From Mucilaginibacter celer (GTDB lineage Bacteria > Bacteroidota > Bacteroidia > Sphingobacteriales > Sphingobacteriaceae): 64,000 nucleotides of DNA. The notes beneath the pieces were generated by a model. It was given only the letters and a program-made list of their open reading frames with translations. It made no database searches and was not told the origin of the DNA. Below are positions 34,120-43,052 of the stretch, piece after piece. The DNA is taken from positions 868,001-932,000 of the forward strand of contig NZ_CP032869.1 in assembly GCF_003576455.2 (NCBI RefSeq). Reading direction: 5' to 3'. A program made the position numbers and the translations under genes. Numbering within the stretch: position 1 is the first letter of the stretch; each line of letters starts with the position of its first letter.

Positions 34120-35937
34120 TTATAGCCGCCCTTTGCGAGAGGTTGTTACCGACCTTGCCGTTTTAGCTTCGGCCCACAGAAACGTGCATGCTAATAAGAG
34201 CAAAATATAAGGATATATTTTCGATACCAAAATTGTTGCTTTTTTCTGTATCGGTTTTGTTACACCGGTGGTGTGCGGATGGCTAAGGCTGTAGCGCCTG
34301 GTATCCGTCTGCTTCTTTAATTTGCGGAGGCTTTGCCATTCGTTACCGCCATAAACATACCACCAGTTTGTAGCGTTGCCGGCTTTTATTAACTGCCATC
34401 CGCTTGTTTTAGGCCGATATTGATAATGATATTCAAATGGGAGCAACGGGTTTTGGCTGGGCGATAAATCCGCTTCACCCACAGTCGCAATTGTAGCATT
34501 TGTACTTTTTAATTGCAGATCAACCGGCGACGAAACCGATGGGAGATCCGTGGTTACATCCCAACTTTCTGTAGGTGGTGCTTTACGTGCAGCTTGCTGA
34601 ATTAATGCCGACCATAGCTTTGCGTAATCGACTTTGTTACCTGATAATGCCCAGCTAAAGGAGTTGTTGATCACCGTGTAAACCAATTTGCCGTTACCGG
34701 TTAAAGATGTAGCCGCGAGCAAATGCCCGTGTGTGTTGGTAACCAATGGTTGGATATCATCCTGAAGCTTAATAAACGATTGGCCCATAGTTAATGCAGC
34801 AAGCGATTTCTGATCGCCTCGTAATAGGATTGGGTAGCCCAGCGTATCCCGCCCTTGCGATGGCAGGGTTTTAAAACTGCTTTGCAACCATGAATTGCCA
34901 GCCGTACTATCGGCCCTGATAATAACGCCAAAGCCGCTTTGCATTACCGCTGCTTTTAAGGCCGATGAATTTTGTGGTGAGATTGCTTTTAATGTAGATA
35001 GATCACCGATGAGCAGATCAAATTTATCCAGAACAGCACCCGAAATGTTTTCCAATGAGATGGCGGGCCTATTGATAAACTCGGTACGGAATTTATCCTT
35101 GCTGATCGTGGAGCGCAGGGCTACCGCATAACCTTTTTCAGATAGCCAGTTTTTCAGGAAACGGGTCTCAAAATCGGGCGAGGAAGTAAGCATCAGCACT
35201 TTTAAAGGTGTGGCGCTTTCAACCCGGAAAGGAATGTTGCCACTATTAACGGTATCCTCACCCGAAATAGTCAAAAGGCGGTATACTGCCTTTCCCGAAA
35301 TTTTAGGTATATTTTTTAGTTCGAATTTGGCCGTAGTTTCGGGTTTTATAAATGCTGAATCGAGCGGTGTACCGAGGCCTTCAAGCAGTAGTTTAATTTT
35401 GTTGGGAGATGAGTTTTTATAGGTACCCTGTACTTTCAACTCGTCGCCGGTTTTGATGCGAGAATTCCAGTTTACAGCAGTAACACCTTGTTTAAATTGT
35501 TCGGGATGGAATGAGAAGGATAAACAGTTGAGTTGCGATAACTCGAATTCGCTTAAGCCATCTCCTAAAATATGTAACCGGGTGATACCTGAATCCGCAC
35601 TTAGGTGACTTAATTTATCAAGTAAAACCAAATTAGGATAGCGCTTTTTAATGTTGGCATTTAAAGTGAACTGCTTTAAATTTTTATAGGCGGATAGGCT
35701 ATCCGGGCTAAATCCATCGGTTATTAAAACCGCTTCCGATTGATTGGATGCTGTAATATCCGTTTGATATTTTATAGGGATAGCAATGCAGGCTAAAGCG
35801 ATAATCGCCATAAAAACAGCAATGATACGCAAGCCAAGCAACCTTTTATTAGGGCGCCTGATTTCCTTCCATACCGATACCGCGGCGATAAGCGGGCAGA
35901 TGCTTAAAACAAGTATGTTCCAGTTGTTTTGCATCAT
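34120..35937 (-). CDS. Unknown membrane protein of the moxR-tldE operon, 605 residues
   Basis: No family is recognised with confidence. Two N-terminal membrane helices (about 8-24 and 33-54), a large region of about 510 residues, and one C-terminal helix (about 570-592; ILVSKIYPYILLLLACTFLW) make a topology like the BatA-type proteins next to it. The middle has a segment resembling a glutamine-amidotransferase-like or receiver-like fold (PLKVLMLTSSPDFETRFLKNWLSEKGYAVALRS; FDLLIGDLSTLKAISPQ; GVIIRADS), without a catalytic cysteine that I can identify. The start overlaps the upstream gene's stop by 4 bp, indicating translational coupling. It may be a scaffold for the MoxR-linked membrane complex. 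Confidence 0.75.
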   Translation of the reverse strand: MMQNNWNILVLSICPLIAAVSVWKEIRRPNKRLLGLRIIAVFMAIIALACIAIPIKYQTDITASNQSEAVLITDGFSPDSLSAYKNLKQFTLNANIKKRYPNLVLLDKLSHLSADSGITRLHILGDGLSEFELSQLNCLSFSFHPEQFKQGVTAVNWNSRIKTGDELKVQGTYKNSSPNKIKLLLEGLGTPLDSAFIKPETTAKFELKNIPKISGKAVYRLLTISGEDTVNSGNIPFRVESATPLKVLMLTSSPDFETRFLKNWLSEKGYAVALRSTISKDKFRTEFINRPAISLENISGAVLDKFDLLIGDLSTLKAISPQNSSALKAAVMQSGFGVIIRADSTAGNSWLQSSFKTLPSQGRDTLGYPILLRGDQKSLAALTMGQSFIKLQDDIQPLVTNTHGHLLAATSLTGNGKLVYTVINNSFSWALSGNKVDYAKLWSALIQQAARKAPPTESWDVTTDLPSVSSPVDLQLKSTNATIATVGEADLSPSQNPLLPFEYHYQYRPKTSGWQLIKAGNATNWWYVYGGNEWQSLRKLKKQTDTRRYSLSHPHTTGVTKPIQKKATILVSKIYPYILLLLACTFLWAEAKTARSVTTSRKGRL

Positions 35938-38066
35938 TGCCGGCTACGGTTTAAGTTTTTAAAATACTGTTGCGATAAACCCATATCCAAACTGTTTTGC
36001 CCGGCCGCAGGTGTTTTATTTGCCGCGTGAAGCGCTTTTTGAATAGCCCTCTGCACCAAAACAATATCGCCTTGTTTTATTTTTTTATCGGGCGATAGGA
36101 TATTGTTTAGCGCATTCATAGCCGCCAGATAGCTGCCCGGTTCGGTCGTCGCTTTGATGCTCAACTGCTTGTTTGCAGGGATCAGCATTTGCTGTTGTTG
36201 AGCGTTAATACTTGCTCCTGCTTTTAACCGACCTAATATTTCCGCGGCCTTCCGTAGACTTTCAAACTGATCTGCTTCGGGCTTAATATCCTGTTTTAAC
36301 GATGTTGATTTGATGGGCGACAGATCGCCGCTCAACCTTTTCTCTAATTTTAATGGGGGAGGGTTGTAGCTGGTTTTGGCCACATATACCCGCGATTTTT
36401 GTTGGAGGTCTTTCAGCAGGCGTAGCGCTTTATACTCAAACGCCAGGGCATCCTGCGGTTTGTATAAACGGAGTTGTAACTCGGCTTTCCACATTTCGGT
36501 AAGGGTAGCTTTTAGCTGTGCTTTTTGTCCCGGTTCAAAAAATCCCGCGTCTTCGGCGTTATCATGTTTATCAGTGTATTGATCCTTGATCACATCGGCA
36601 TTGCCAAAATTATTGATATCGCTTACCGCGTTGTTATCATCGCTGCCAATATCCGATTCTGATTCTTCGCCTAAAAACTTGCCGTAGCGCAGGCGTAATA
36701 GCTTTTGATCGGTAGCCAGATCGTTGCTCCGGTTTTTAAACTGCGCGGCGCTGATGCTGTCTTTTTCTTTAAGTAACCGTTCCGAATCGAGGATGATCTG
36801 TCGTTCGCTCCTGAAAAATTCAGGCTTTTGATCGGTACCGGTTACGATGCCGTCCATACTTAACAGTTTGGCAGTATCCTGTATGGATACTGTGTAGACA
36901 TCGGTGCGGCTTTGTTGTTGGTGGGTATCGGTTGCCTGGATATAAAAGTATAATTCATCGCCCGGCTCCATGTTTAAGGCGGGAAGCTTCACCAGCTTCT
37001 GCAAATCATAATTGGGCAGGCGATTGCTAAATGCGATACCCGCATCCAGTTTATAATCTTTAAACTTTACCGCCTCGCCGCTGCCTTTAGCCACGGTGGC
37101 AAATATCAGCGCGTTGAGGACGCCGTAATCATCATTAATAGTAGCCCGGATGTTTACCTGCTGCGCTTCGCCTGCATCGATATAAGTGTAAGGCTGCGGT
37201 GTTTTAATATGAATAACCGGCGGAAGATCATGGATAATCTGTATAGCATACAAATCGGACAGCTTACCATCAATATTAACCTGGTAAAATCCCGGCTGGT
37301 TGATAGTTGCCTGTACTGCCCATGTTTGTTTTTCTGCATCAATAGCTTTTAGCCTGATAATCTGTTTGTTGTTAAGTAACAGCGATACCTGTTTAACGGT
37401 GGTGTTGGTACTGATCTCCCAGGAGATTGCCGCGCCTTCTTCAGCCTCTATTGCAAATTTATCCTGCTTGCGTTTAGCTTTCCCGGTGTAGGCAGGTGGC
37501 GTTATCGTTAACTTAACCCCTGTAATTTGTGGAAGTATTTTTTCTGTGGTTTTGCTTTCTTTTTCTGCCTGCGGAACAGCGCCTAATAAGCCCGTGTCCG
37601 GTTTACGATGGACTAATGTTATCAGCAAAGGCCCAACAACCAAAGCCGTTGCTAACGCTATACTGGCTTGTTTTACAGGCTTCAAAAACTGTTTTTGCAA
37701 TATGGGGATCTTGATAAGATTCTCTTCAACTTTTGATAGTTGCAGCCTCTCTAACAGGTTAAGCTCATCATGTTTTTTAAGCAGCAGGTTTCCGCTTTCC
37801 TGTAAATCCGGATAATGTAGGTTGAGGAAGTTTAAAATGGTCTCTTCGTTGATAATCCAAGGTTTTTGATAAAGCAATTGGCAAACAAATGCTGATAAAA
37901 ATATGATAGGTACCCACAACGATGTAAGGCTAAAGAGCGCCATCAATATCTCACCCCAAAAAACAGCAATAGATAAGGCGAACAGTAAGCATACAACAAG
38001 CCTACAGCCGATATAAAATCGCCGTATCCGCCCAATGTGTTGAGATGCCGCTCCTTGTTTATCCAT
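35934..38066 (-). CDS. DUF4175-like membrane protein, 710 residues
   Basis: The N-terminal third has two hydrophobic segments (about 18-60) and a third near 133-152 (ASIALATALVVGPLLITLV). A beta-rich extracytoplasmic part follows (VKLTITPPAYTGKAKRKQDKFAIEAEEGAAISWEI; GDELYFYIQATDTHQQQSRTD), then a long helical C-terminal part with many Gln/Lys/Asp. The ITPPAYTGK-type segment and overall layout fit DUF4175, which in Bacteroidota lies beside MoxR/BatA genes. It overlaps the BatA-like gene by 8 bp and the next gene by 4 bp. No enzymatic motif is visible. Confidence 0.78.
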   Translation of the reverse strand: MDKQGAASQHIGRIRRFYIGCRLVVCLLFALSIAVFWGEILMALFSLTSLWVPIIFLSAFVCQLLYQKPWIINEETILNFLNLHYPDLQESGNLLLKKHDELNLLERLQLSKVEENLIKIPILQKQFLKPVKQASIALATALVVGPLLITLVHRKPDTGLLGAVPQAEKESKTTEKILPQITGVKLTITPPAYTGKAKRKQDKFAIEAEEGAAISWEISTNTTVKQVSLLLNNKQIIRLKAIDAEKQTWAVQATINQPGFYQVNIDGKLSDLYAIQIIHDLPPVIHIKTPQPYTYIDAGEAQQVNIRATINDDYGVLNALIFATVAKGSGEAVKFKDYKLDAGIAFSNRLPNYDLQKLVKLPALNMEPGDELYFYIQATDTHQQQSRTDVYTVSIQDTAKLLSMDGIVTGTDQKPEFFRSERQIILDSERLLKEKDSISAAQFKNRSNDLATDQKLLRLRYGKFLGEESESDIGSDDNNAVSDINNFGNADVIKDQYTDKHDNAEDAGFFEPGQKAQLKATLTEMWKAELQLRLYKPQDALAFEYKALRLLKDLQQKSRVYVAKTSYNPPPLKLEKRLSGDLSPIKSTSLKQDIKPEADQFESLRKAAEILGRLKAGASINAQQQQMLIPANKQLSIKATTEPGSYLAAMNALNNILSPDKKIKQGDIVLVQRAIQKALHAANKTPAAGQNSLDMGLSQQYFKNLNRSRQ

Positions 38067-39564
38067 TAGTTTGTTTGAGGTTTTTGTTGGCGATAAAACG
38101 CTCTAAAAGGAATAATCCAACCAATACCAGCCATAAATAATGGGATAGGTCGGTGAGTGTATCCGGTTGCGTATTCACAACCATGTTTTTCTTATCTGAG
38201 CTATCTGGAAGTAGTTGCTCGTTACTAATAGTCCGTCGCTCATGTTTACCAATAGTCACCTGCAGCCGCTCGTTAAAAATCAATCGAAATATCCATTGCG
38301 GGAAATCATTGTTCCAAACCAGATCTGCCCAGGCGGGATTAAAATGAGTATAGAGATGGTAGCTGCCGTTTGGCATTTCCCTGCTCAAAATTGACCTGCC
38401 GAAACCATCTGTCCAAAGCGGCTCACCAATTGTATTGTTGGTGATTAGTTGATGCAGTGCCGGTTTATCGGTTTGCCCGGAAATATTGAACGGCCCTTTA
38501 TCATTGATGCACGAATTTGTTTTGATGATAGGCCCCGGTGCATAGCTTAGTACATTGGCTGCTTTTTTTGCCACTGCTGATGGAAGCTTTTGATCGGATA
38601 ACCAAAATAGCCAGTTTTGACCGAAAGGGATTTCGCCTGTATGAGTATACTGCTTCACAATAACTTTTCGCCTGCTAAAGCTGCCGACAGATTGTAACGC
38701 GGCTTTCAGATAACCGGCATCAACGGTGTACTTATCTGTGTAAATGGAAAGTTTAAGGGTAGCAGTATCAATTAAAATAGTGCTGGTATCTCCCTTTTTT
38801 AGGCCGATGTAAGCGTTACCATCGCGGGTACTCAACTTAAAATCAGCGTCATTATTTAAAGCCGGGTTAATAATACGCTTTGTGAAACCAGTGCCACCCG
38901 GTTTGCTGTTACCCTGCAATACTTGTAAGCTATTATCGGCAGTGAACCAGGCGTCAGCTATCCATGTACTTGTTGAATCATCGGGCGTATAGGTTTTCCA
39001 TTTGAGATTTAAAGCTGTGGATGGTCTGTCGCCTTGAAAATGGCTGATACCGTTTGGAGTAATCAGGTGCACAGGTAACCCTGCCGACATCTGCCTGTTC
39101 AATTTGTTGATCAGCCCCCAATAATCCGCGTCTGTCTGCGGTTGCCTGGATGTATCGGTTAATGCTTTGCCTATTTCCGTTTCAGCAAATCCATCATTAA
39201 AATAATGGAATTTGTACCCAATGTGGATTAAAGAATCAATCTGTGGTTTAAACCTTCGGTAACTTTCGGTTAGGTTTTCACGGGGGATGAGCAGCCATCC
39301 CTTTACTTTGGAGATATCGGTTTGTTTCCTCCAAACAGGCATCGATAAAAGTAACGCCAGCACAATCAATAATAAACACCGTATAGCAAGCAGTAATTTA
39401 TCAGTCACCAACAAACTCCGGCTGCTTTTTTTTGCCGCTGCGCTGATGAGTGAAATGCTGCCCACTTTCAGTGTTTTGCCGCTCTTAATATTCCACAGGT
39501 GGATGATCACCGGGATACTCACCGCGGCAATTGCAAACAACCATATGGGATTTAAAAACTGCAT
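38059..39564 (-). CDS. BatA-like protein (aerotolerance-regulator N-terminal domain)
   Basis: The first 80 residues are the BatA N-terminal domain: MQFLNPIWLFAIAAVSIPVIIHLWN, a basic stretch, and a second helix (LLLAIRCLLLIVLALLLSMPVW). About 390 residues outside the membrane follow, then a C-terminal helix (about 472-490; YLWLVLVGLFLLERFI). No von Willebrand A MIDAS motif is visible, so it is not a full BatA. Such proteins work in the membrane with MoxR ATPases and DUF58 proteins, linked to stress tolerance in some Bacteroidota. It lies 19 bp after the DUF58 gene. Confidence 0.82.
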   Translation of the reverse strand: MQFLNPIWLFAIAAVSIPVIIHLWNIKSGKTLKVGSISLISAAAKKSSRSLLVTDKLLLAIRCLLLIVLALLLSMPVWRKQTDISKVKGWLLIPRENLTESYRRFKPQIDSLIHIGYKFHYFNDGFAETEIGKALTDTSRQPQTDADYWGLINKLNRQMSAGLPVHLITPNGISHFQGDRPSTALNLKWKTYTPDDSTSTWIADAWFTADNSLQVLQGNSKPGGTGFTKRIINPALNNDADFKLSTRDGNAYIGLKKGDTSTILIDTATLKLSIYTDKYTVDAGYLKAALQSVGSFSRRKVIVKQYTHTGEIPFGQNWLFWLSDQKLPSAVAKKAANVLSYAPGPIIKTNSCINDKGPFNISGQTDKPALHQLITNNTIGEPLWTDGFGRSILSREMPNGSYHLYTHFNPAWADLVWNNDFPQWIFRLIFNERLQVTIGKHERRTISNEQLLPDSSDKKNMVVNTQPDTLTDLSHYLWLVLVGLFLLERFIANKNLKQTNG

Positions 39565-39583
39565 TAATTAATTTGATATGAGA

Positions 39584-40459
39584 TTAAAACCTGCTCTTAT
39601 TACGCTGAACCAGGAAGCTGCGTAAAGCTTCATCCAGTGGTTGCGATGTGTTAATCATCCGGTAAAAAATACCGTTGCCGGTTAAGTTAATTCGCGTATT
39701 ATCAAGATGCTCTTGCAACTTGTTGCGATAGGCTGATGCCTGCGTGGTGTTGATATCAATAGTTTCGCCGGTTTCCAGGTCTTCTAATGTTCCATAATCT
39801 TTAAAATCAAACTCAAGCTCGTTTTTGCCCATTAAGTGAAAAACAATGATCTCATGCCGGTGTGCCGATAATGAATTAAGCAGCTTGTTGATCTCGCCAT
39901 TGGTTTGGTACATATCGGTAATAAAAACCAATAATTCCTTGCGGTTTGTGCCTGCAAATAACTCTTTATAATGAGCAGGATTGGTAAATGTGCCAGCGGG
40001 CTGAATTTGCGCCAAATGATGATACAACCGCTGCAAATGCTGAGGATCGGGTTTGGTGGCCAGCGAAAACAAATCTCCCTCTCTAAAAACATATAAACCA
40101 ACCGAATCGCCCTGTAAATTTGCGAGATAAGCCAGCGATGCCACCATAAAACGGGCATAATCAATTTTTTTGATCCCGTGATCATCGTGCGCCATCGATG
40201 CGCTGGCATCTACCAAAAAGCGAACAGCGATACTGGTTTCCACTTCCGACTCACGGATGTAATACCTGTCTGATCGGGCGTACATCCGCCAGTCCAACCA
40301 CCTGAGATCGTCGCCCGGCTGATAGCTGCGGTATTGGCTAAATTCGAGTCCAGGGCCTTTAATGCTGCTTTTATTAAAACCATTCAAAAAGCCGTCGATC
40401 ACCGTTTTGGCGAGCAATGGCAAATCTTTAATAGTCATTAATACTTTTGGATCGAGCAT
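39584..40459 (-). CDS. DUF58 domain protein, MoxR partner
   Basis: At 291 residues it is a complete DUF58 protein: the family signature YRSYQPGDDLRWLDWRMYARSDRYYIRE (about 44-71) is followed by a von Willebrand A-like part with VDASASM (about 88-94), a MIDAS-type metal site, and FITDMYQTNGE. There are no membrane helices. DUF58 proteins are usually the immediate partner of a MoxR ATPase; here a repeat element of about 100 bp separates the two genes (132-bp gap), which is unusual in an otherwise tightly packed operon. Confidence 0.92.
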   Translation of the reverse strand: MLDPKVLMTIKDLPLLAKTVIDGFLNGFNKSSIKGPGLEFSQYRSYQPGDDLRWLDWRMYARSDRYYIRESEVETSIAVRFLVDASASMAHDDHGIKKIDYARFMVASLAYLANLQGDSVGLYVFREGDLFSLATKPDPQHLQRLYHHLAQIQPAGTFTNPAHYKELFAGTNRKELLVFITDMYQTNGEINKLLNSLSAHRHEIIVFHLMGKNELEFDFKDYGTLEDLETGETIDINTTQASAYRNKLQEHLDNTRINLTGNGIFYRMINTSQPLDEALRSFLVQRNKSRF

Positions 40460-40480
40460 TTTTATAGGTCGGTTTTTTTA

Positions 40481-40583
40481 TGTAGAGATGCATAATTGCG
40501 TTTCCCGCGTGCAATTTACGTTGGTATGGCGGCCCTGTAAAGTCCGCATGTCCTCCGGGGAGACGCATAATTGCGTCTCTACA
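40481..40583. repeat. Inverted repeat element inside the moxR operon, different arms, shared core
   Basis: The arms tgtagagatgcataattgcg (from 40481) and the complement ending acgcataattgcgtctctac (to 40582) are nearly matched. The centre ggcggccctgtaaagtccgc (40529-40548) carries the same gccctgtaaagtc word as the elements at 7701 and 30916, whose arms are unrelated. It fills most of the moxR-DUF58 gap and could separate their expression. Confidence 0.85.
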
Positions 40584-40591
40584 GGTAGAAA

Positions 40592-41587
40592 CTAAATGGC
40601 TTTTGGCCGTTCAATTGCTTTGATCAACTCCGCGGTAACCAAATCAGATGTAATATTCTCCGCCTCGGCCTTAAAGTTCATCAGCACCCGGTGGCGTAAA
40701 ACGGCCGGGGCCATGGCGTGGATGTCTTCCATCAAAACAGCATACCGGCCTTTTAATAAAGCACGGGCTTTGGCTGTCAAAATTAAAGCCTGCCCGGCGC
40801 GTGGGCCTGCGCCCCAGCGTACCCATTCTTTTACATAAGGAACGGTACTGGTATCGGGACGGGTAGCGCGGATAAATAAACTTACATATTTCACCAGCTC
40901 ATCATTAATATTTACCTGCCTAACCAAAGCCTGCGCCTGTTGAATTTCCGCGGCATCAATAACCGGTTTTACGTCGGCTTTTTTAGTGCCCGTTGTGCGG
41001 TTTAGCACTTCAAATTCTTCCTGTTCGGTAGGGTAGCCCATTTTTACTAACAGTAAAAAGCGGTCTAACTGGGCTTCGGGCAGGGGATAGGTACCGGCCT
41101 GTTCAATAGGGTTTTGGGTGGCGAGGATAAAGAAAGGTTTATCCAACGGGTAGGTTTGGCCGCCATAAGTAACCTCAAATTCCTGCATGGCCTCTAACAG
41201 GGCCGATTGTGTTTTGGGCGGTGTACGGTTTATCTCATCGGCCAAAACAATATTGGCAAACAGGGGACCTTTGTTAAACTTAAAGAAACGTTTGCCGGTG
41301 GCGTGGTCTTCTTCCAGTATCTCGGTGCCGATGATATCTGTCGGCATTAAATCTGGTGTGAACTGGATTCGCCTGAAGGATAGGTGTAAGGCTTGCGACA
41401 TGGTTTTTACCATCAGCGTTTTAGCCAGTCCCGGTACACCTTCCAATAAGCAATGGCCACCGGCAAGGAAAGCTACCAGTAGTTCATCCAGTATGGCATC
41501 CTGGCCAACAATTACCTTTTGTATCTCGCTTTTTAGCAATGGCAGTTTAGCCAATAATACTTTTACGTTATTCTCGGTAAGTTCCAA
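40592..41587 (-). CDS. moxR: MoxR-family AAA+ ATPase
   Basis: The 331-residue protein has the full MoxR fold: Walker A GVPGLAKT (about 55-62), Walker B LADEINR, the sensor 1 segment ATQNPIEQAGTYPLPEAQLDRFL and the C-terminal lid with WVRWGAGPRAGQALIL. MoxR ATPases act as chaperones that assemble metal centres or membrane complexes together with von Willebrand A partners. It is the first gene of the minus-strand operon ending in tldE and is divergent, 164 bp away, from the DUF4159 gene, so a shared control region is likely. Confidence 0.95.
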   Translation of the reverse strand: MELTENNVKVLLAKLPLLKSEIQKVIVGQDAILDELLVAFLAGGHCLLEGVPGLAKTLMVKTMSQALHLSFRRIQFTPDLMPTDIIGTEILEEDHATGKRFFKFNKGPLFANIVLADEINRTPPKTQSALLEAMQEFEVTYGGQTYPLDKPFFILATQNPIEQAGTYPLPEAQLDRFLLLVKMGYPTEQEEFEVLNRTTGTKKADVKPVIDAAEIQQAQALVRQVNINDELVKYVSLFIRATRPDTSTVPYVKEWVRWGAGPRAGQALILTAKARALLKGRYAVLMEDIHAMAPAVLRHRVLMNFKAEAENITSDLVTAELIKAIERPKAI

Positions 41588-41751
41588 AATATGAGATCAG
41601 TTTTATGAGTCATCCAATATATCATCCGTTTGCCTAAAAACAGGTGAGTGTTAATAAAAAGGCAATAAAGTATCCGAAACTTTACAATGTACACAAATAA
41701 AAGCCGCTTTGAAATGGAATATTGTGCTACTTTTAAAATCTGGATACTAAA

Positions 41752-42378
41752 ATGGGCTACAGCGGCAAATTTACCTTCACAAGATTAAGTTATCACTCGG
41801 GCGACTGGGATACCGACCAGCGTATGCCCTCCAACCTGCTTAATTCCTTACTGGAGTACACCACCATCACCATCGAACCTCACGAAAAAGTGATCCCCCT
41901 AAGCAGTGATGATATATTTTCGGCCCCGTTCTGCTACATCAGCGGCCACAAACTGGTGCAATTTGATGCCAAAGAGAAAGTCAATTTTAAGCGCTACGTA
42001 GAGAATGGAGGCTTCGTTTTTGCCGATGACTGCAACCACGATATCGATGGCCTATTTGCCCGCTCATTCGAGGCGCAGATGAGTGCTTTGTTTGGGGCTA
42101 CGGCTTTAAAAAAGGTCCCTAATGACCATAAGATCTATCACTCATTTTTTCCCTTTGATAAAGGCCCGCCCAATACCAGTTTTGAACTGAACGGTTGGGG
42201 AGACGACCTGGTACACGATTATCTGAAAGCTATTGAAATTAACGGCAGGATAGGGGTTTTGTACAGCAACAAAGATTATGGCTGCGAGTGGGATTATGAT
42301 TTCAGGAACAAGCGCTTTTTGGCTGAGGATAATACTAAGTTTGGGGTTAATATTATTATGTACGCGTTGAATTCGTAA
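41752..42378 (+). CDS. DUF4159 protein
   Basis: The 208-residue protein matches DUF4159: FTFTRLSYHSGDWDTDQRMPSNLLNSLLEYT at the start, FKRYVENGGFVFADDCNHDIDGLFARSFEAQM in the middle, and a C-terminal GVLYSNKDYGCEWDYD...FGVNIIMYALN. The fold resembles a class I glutamine-amidotransferase-like or receiver-like sheet; no signal peptide is present although other DUF4159 proteins are exported. In Bacteroidota and elsewhere these genes accompany MoxR/DUF58/BatA genes, as here in divergent orientation. Its biochemical role is unknown. Confidence 0.85.
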   Translation: MGYSGKFTFTRLSYHSGDWDTDQRMPSNLLNSLLEYTTITIEPHEKVIPLSSDDIFSAPFCYISGHKLVQFDAKEKVNFKRYVENGGFVFADDCNHDIDGLFARSFEAQMSALFGATALKKVPNDHKIYHSFFPFDKGPPNTSFELNGWGDDLVHDYLKAIEINGRIGVLYSNKDYGCEWDYDFRNKRFLAEDNTKFGVNIIMYALNS

Positions 42379-42386
42379 ACGGTATC

Positions 42387-42423
42387 GCCGCCGCTCGACT
42401 CCAGCCGAGCGGCGGCTTTTTTT
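42387..42423 (+). terminator. Strong terminator between convergent genes
   Basis: A perfect 11-bp G/C-rich stem (gccgccgctcg 42387-42397, cgagcggcggc 42406-42416) with an 8-nt loop is followed by seven T. It ends the DUF4159 transcript 8 bp after the stop codon and lies just beyond the convergent phosphatase gene. Confidence 0.9.
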
Positions 42424-42430
42424 ATTCGCT

Positions 42431-42988
42431 TTAAAAACTACAACCCGTTTCAGGTACTATACCCTCATGATCCACATTTAAAACAGCTTCGCCATTTTTA
42501 AAGCTCACTATCCAAATGCTATCATAATCATCATCGGGCCATTTCAAGCCCTGCTTTTTTACACCTAATGATCGTACTATCGGCGCTATGCCGCCGTGTT
42601 CCCAGCTTACAAGTACAACTCCGCTGCGGCTTTTTAAATCGGCCGCCATTCCTAACGAATCCTTTTCGGTACGGCTGCTGTTGATGGTTAAATTGTATTT
42701 TGCCGCTAAGGGAACAATGGTTTCAAACATGCGGGCATGTTTGGTAGCCTCGCCCGAACCCAAACCCGGCACAAATATGTAAGCAGGCACGCCAAATTTA
42801 GCATTGATAACAGCCGGCAGTTTTAATGAGCGATTGATACCCGCGCAGGTAAGGTTATCGCCCTTAAGCGGTTTTTCGGCGTGGCGGATAAATACGATCT
42901 TAAGATCGGCAGATTGAGCCTGAACTCTTAATGAAAATGCCTGGGCCATCACAACCAGGATTAAAATATTATAAATGATTTTTTTCAT
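42431..42988 (-). CDS. Secreted histidine phosphatase family protein
   Basis: The 185-residue protein has a signal peptide (to VQAQ, about residue 25), the phosphohistidine motif IRHAEKP (Arg35, His36) and a second catalytic histidine in SWEHGG (His131), giving the core of the histidine phosphatase superfamily. It is short and lacks the insertions of phytases or acid phosphatases, so it resembles small periplasmic members of unclear substrate. A terminator-like hairpin separates it from the beta-helix lipoprotein gene upstream, so co-expression is possible only through read-through or its own promoter. Confidence 0.85.
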   Translation of the reverse strand: MKKIIYNILILVVMAQAFSLRVQAQSADLKIVFIRHAEKPLKGDNLTCAGINRSLKLPAVINAKFGVPAYIFVPGLGSGEATKHARMFETIVPLAAKYNLTINSSRTEKDSLGMAADLKSRSGVVLVSWEHGGIAPIVRSLGVKKQGLKWPDDDYDSIWIVSFKNGEAVLNVDHEGIVPETGCSF

Positions 42989-43000
42989 TTTAAAACGATA

Positions 43001-43034
43001 TAAAAAAGGGCAATTGATCGCTCAATCGCCCTTT
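43001..43034 (-). terminator. Terminator after the beta-helix lipoprotein gene
   Basis: On the minus strand aagggcgattga pairs with tcaattgccctt (one mismatch) around gcga, followed by tttttta (43007-43001). It begins about 20 bp after the lipoprotein stop codon. Confidence 0.75.
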
Positions 43035-43052
43035 GGGTAAATGAATTGAATA

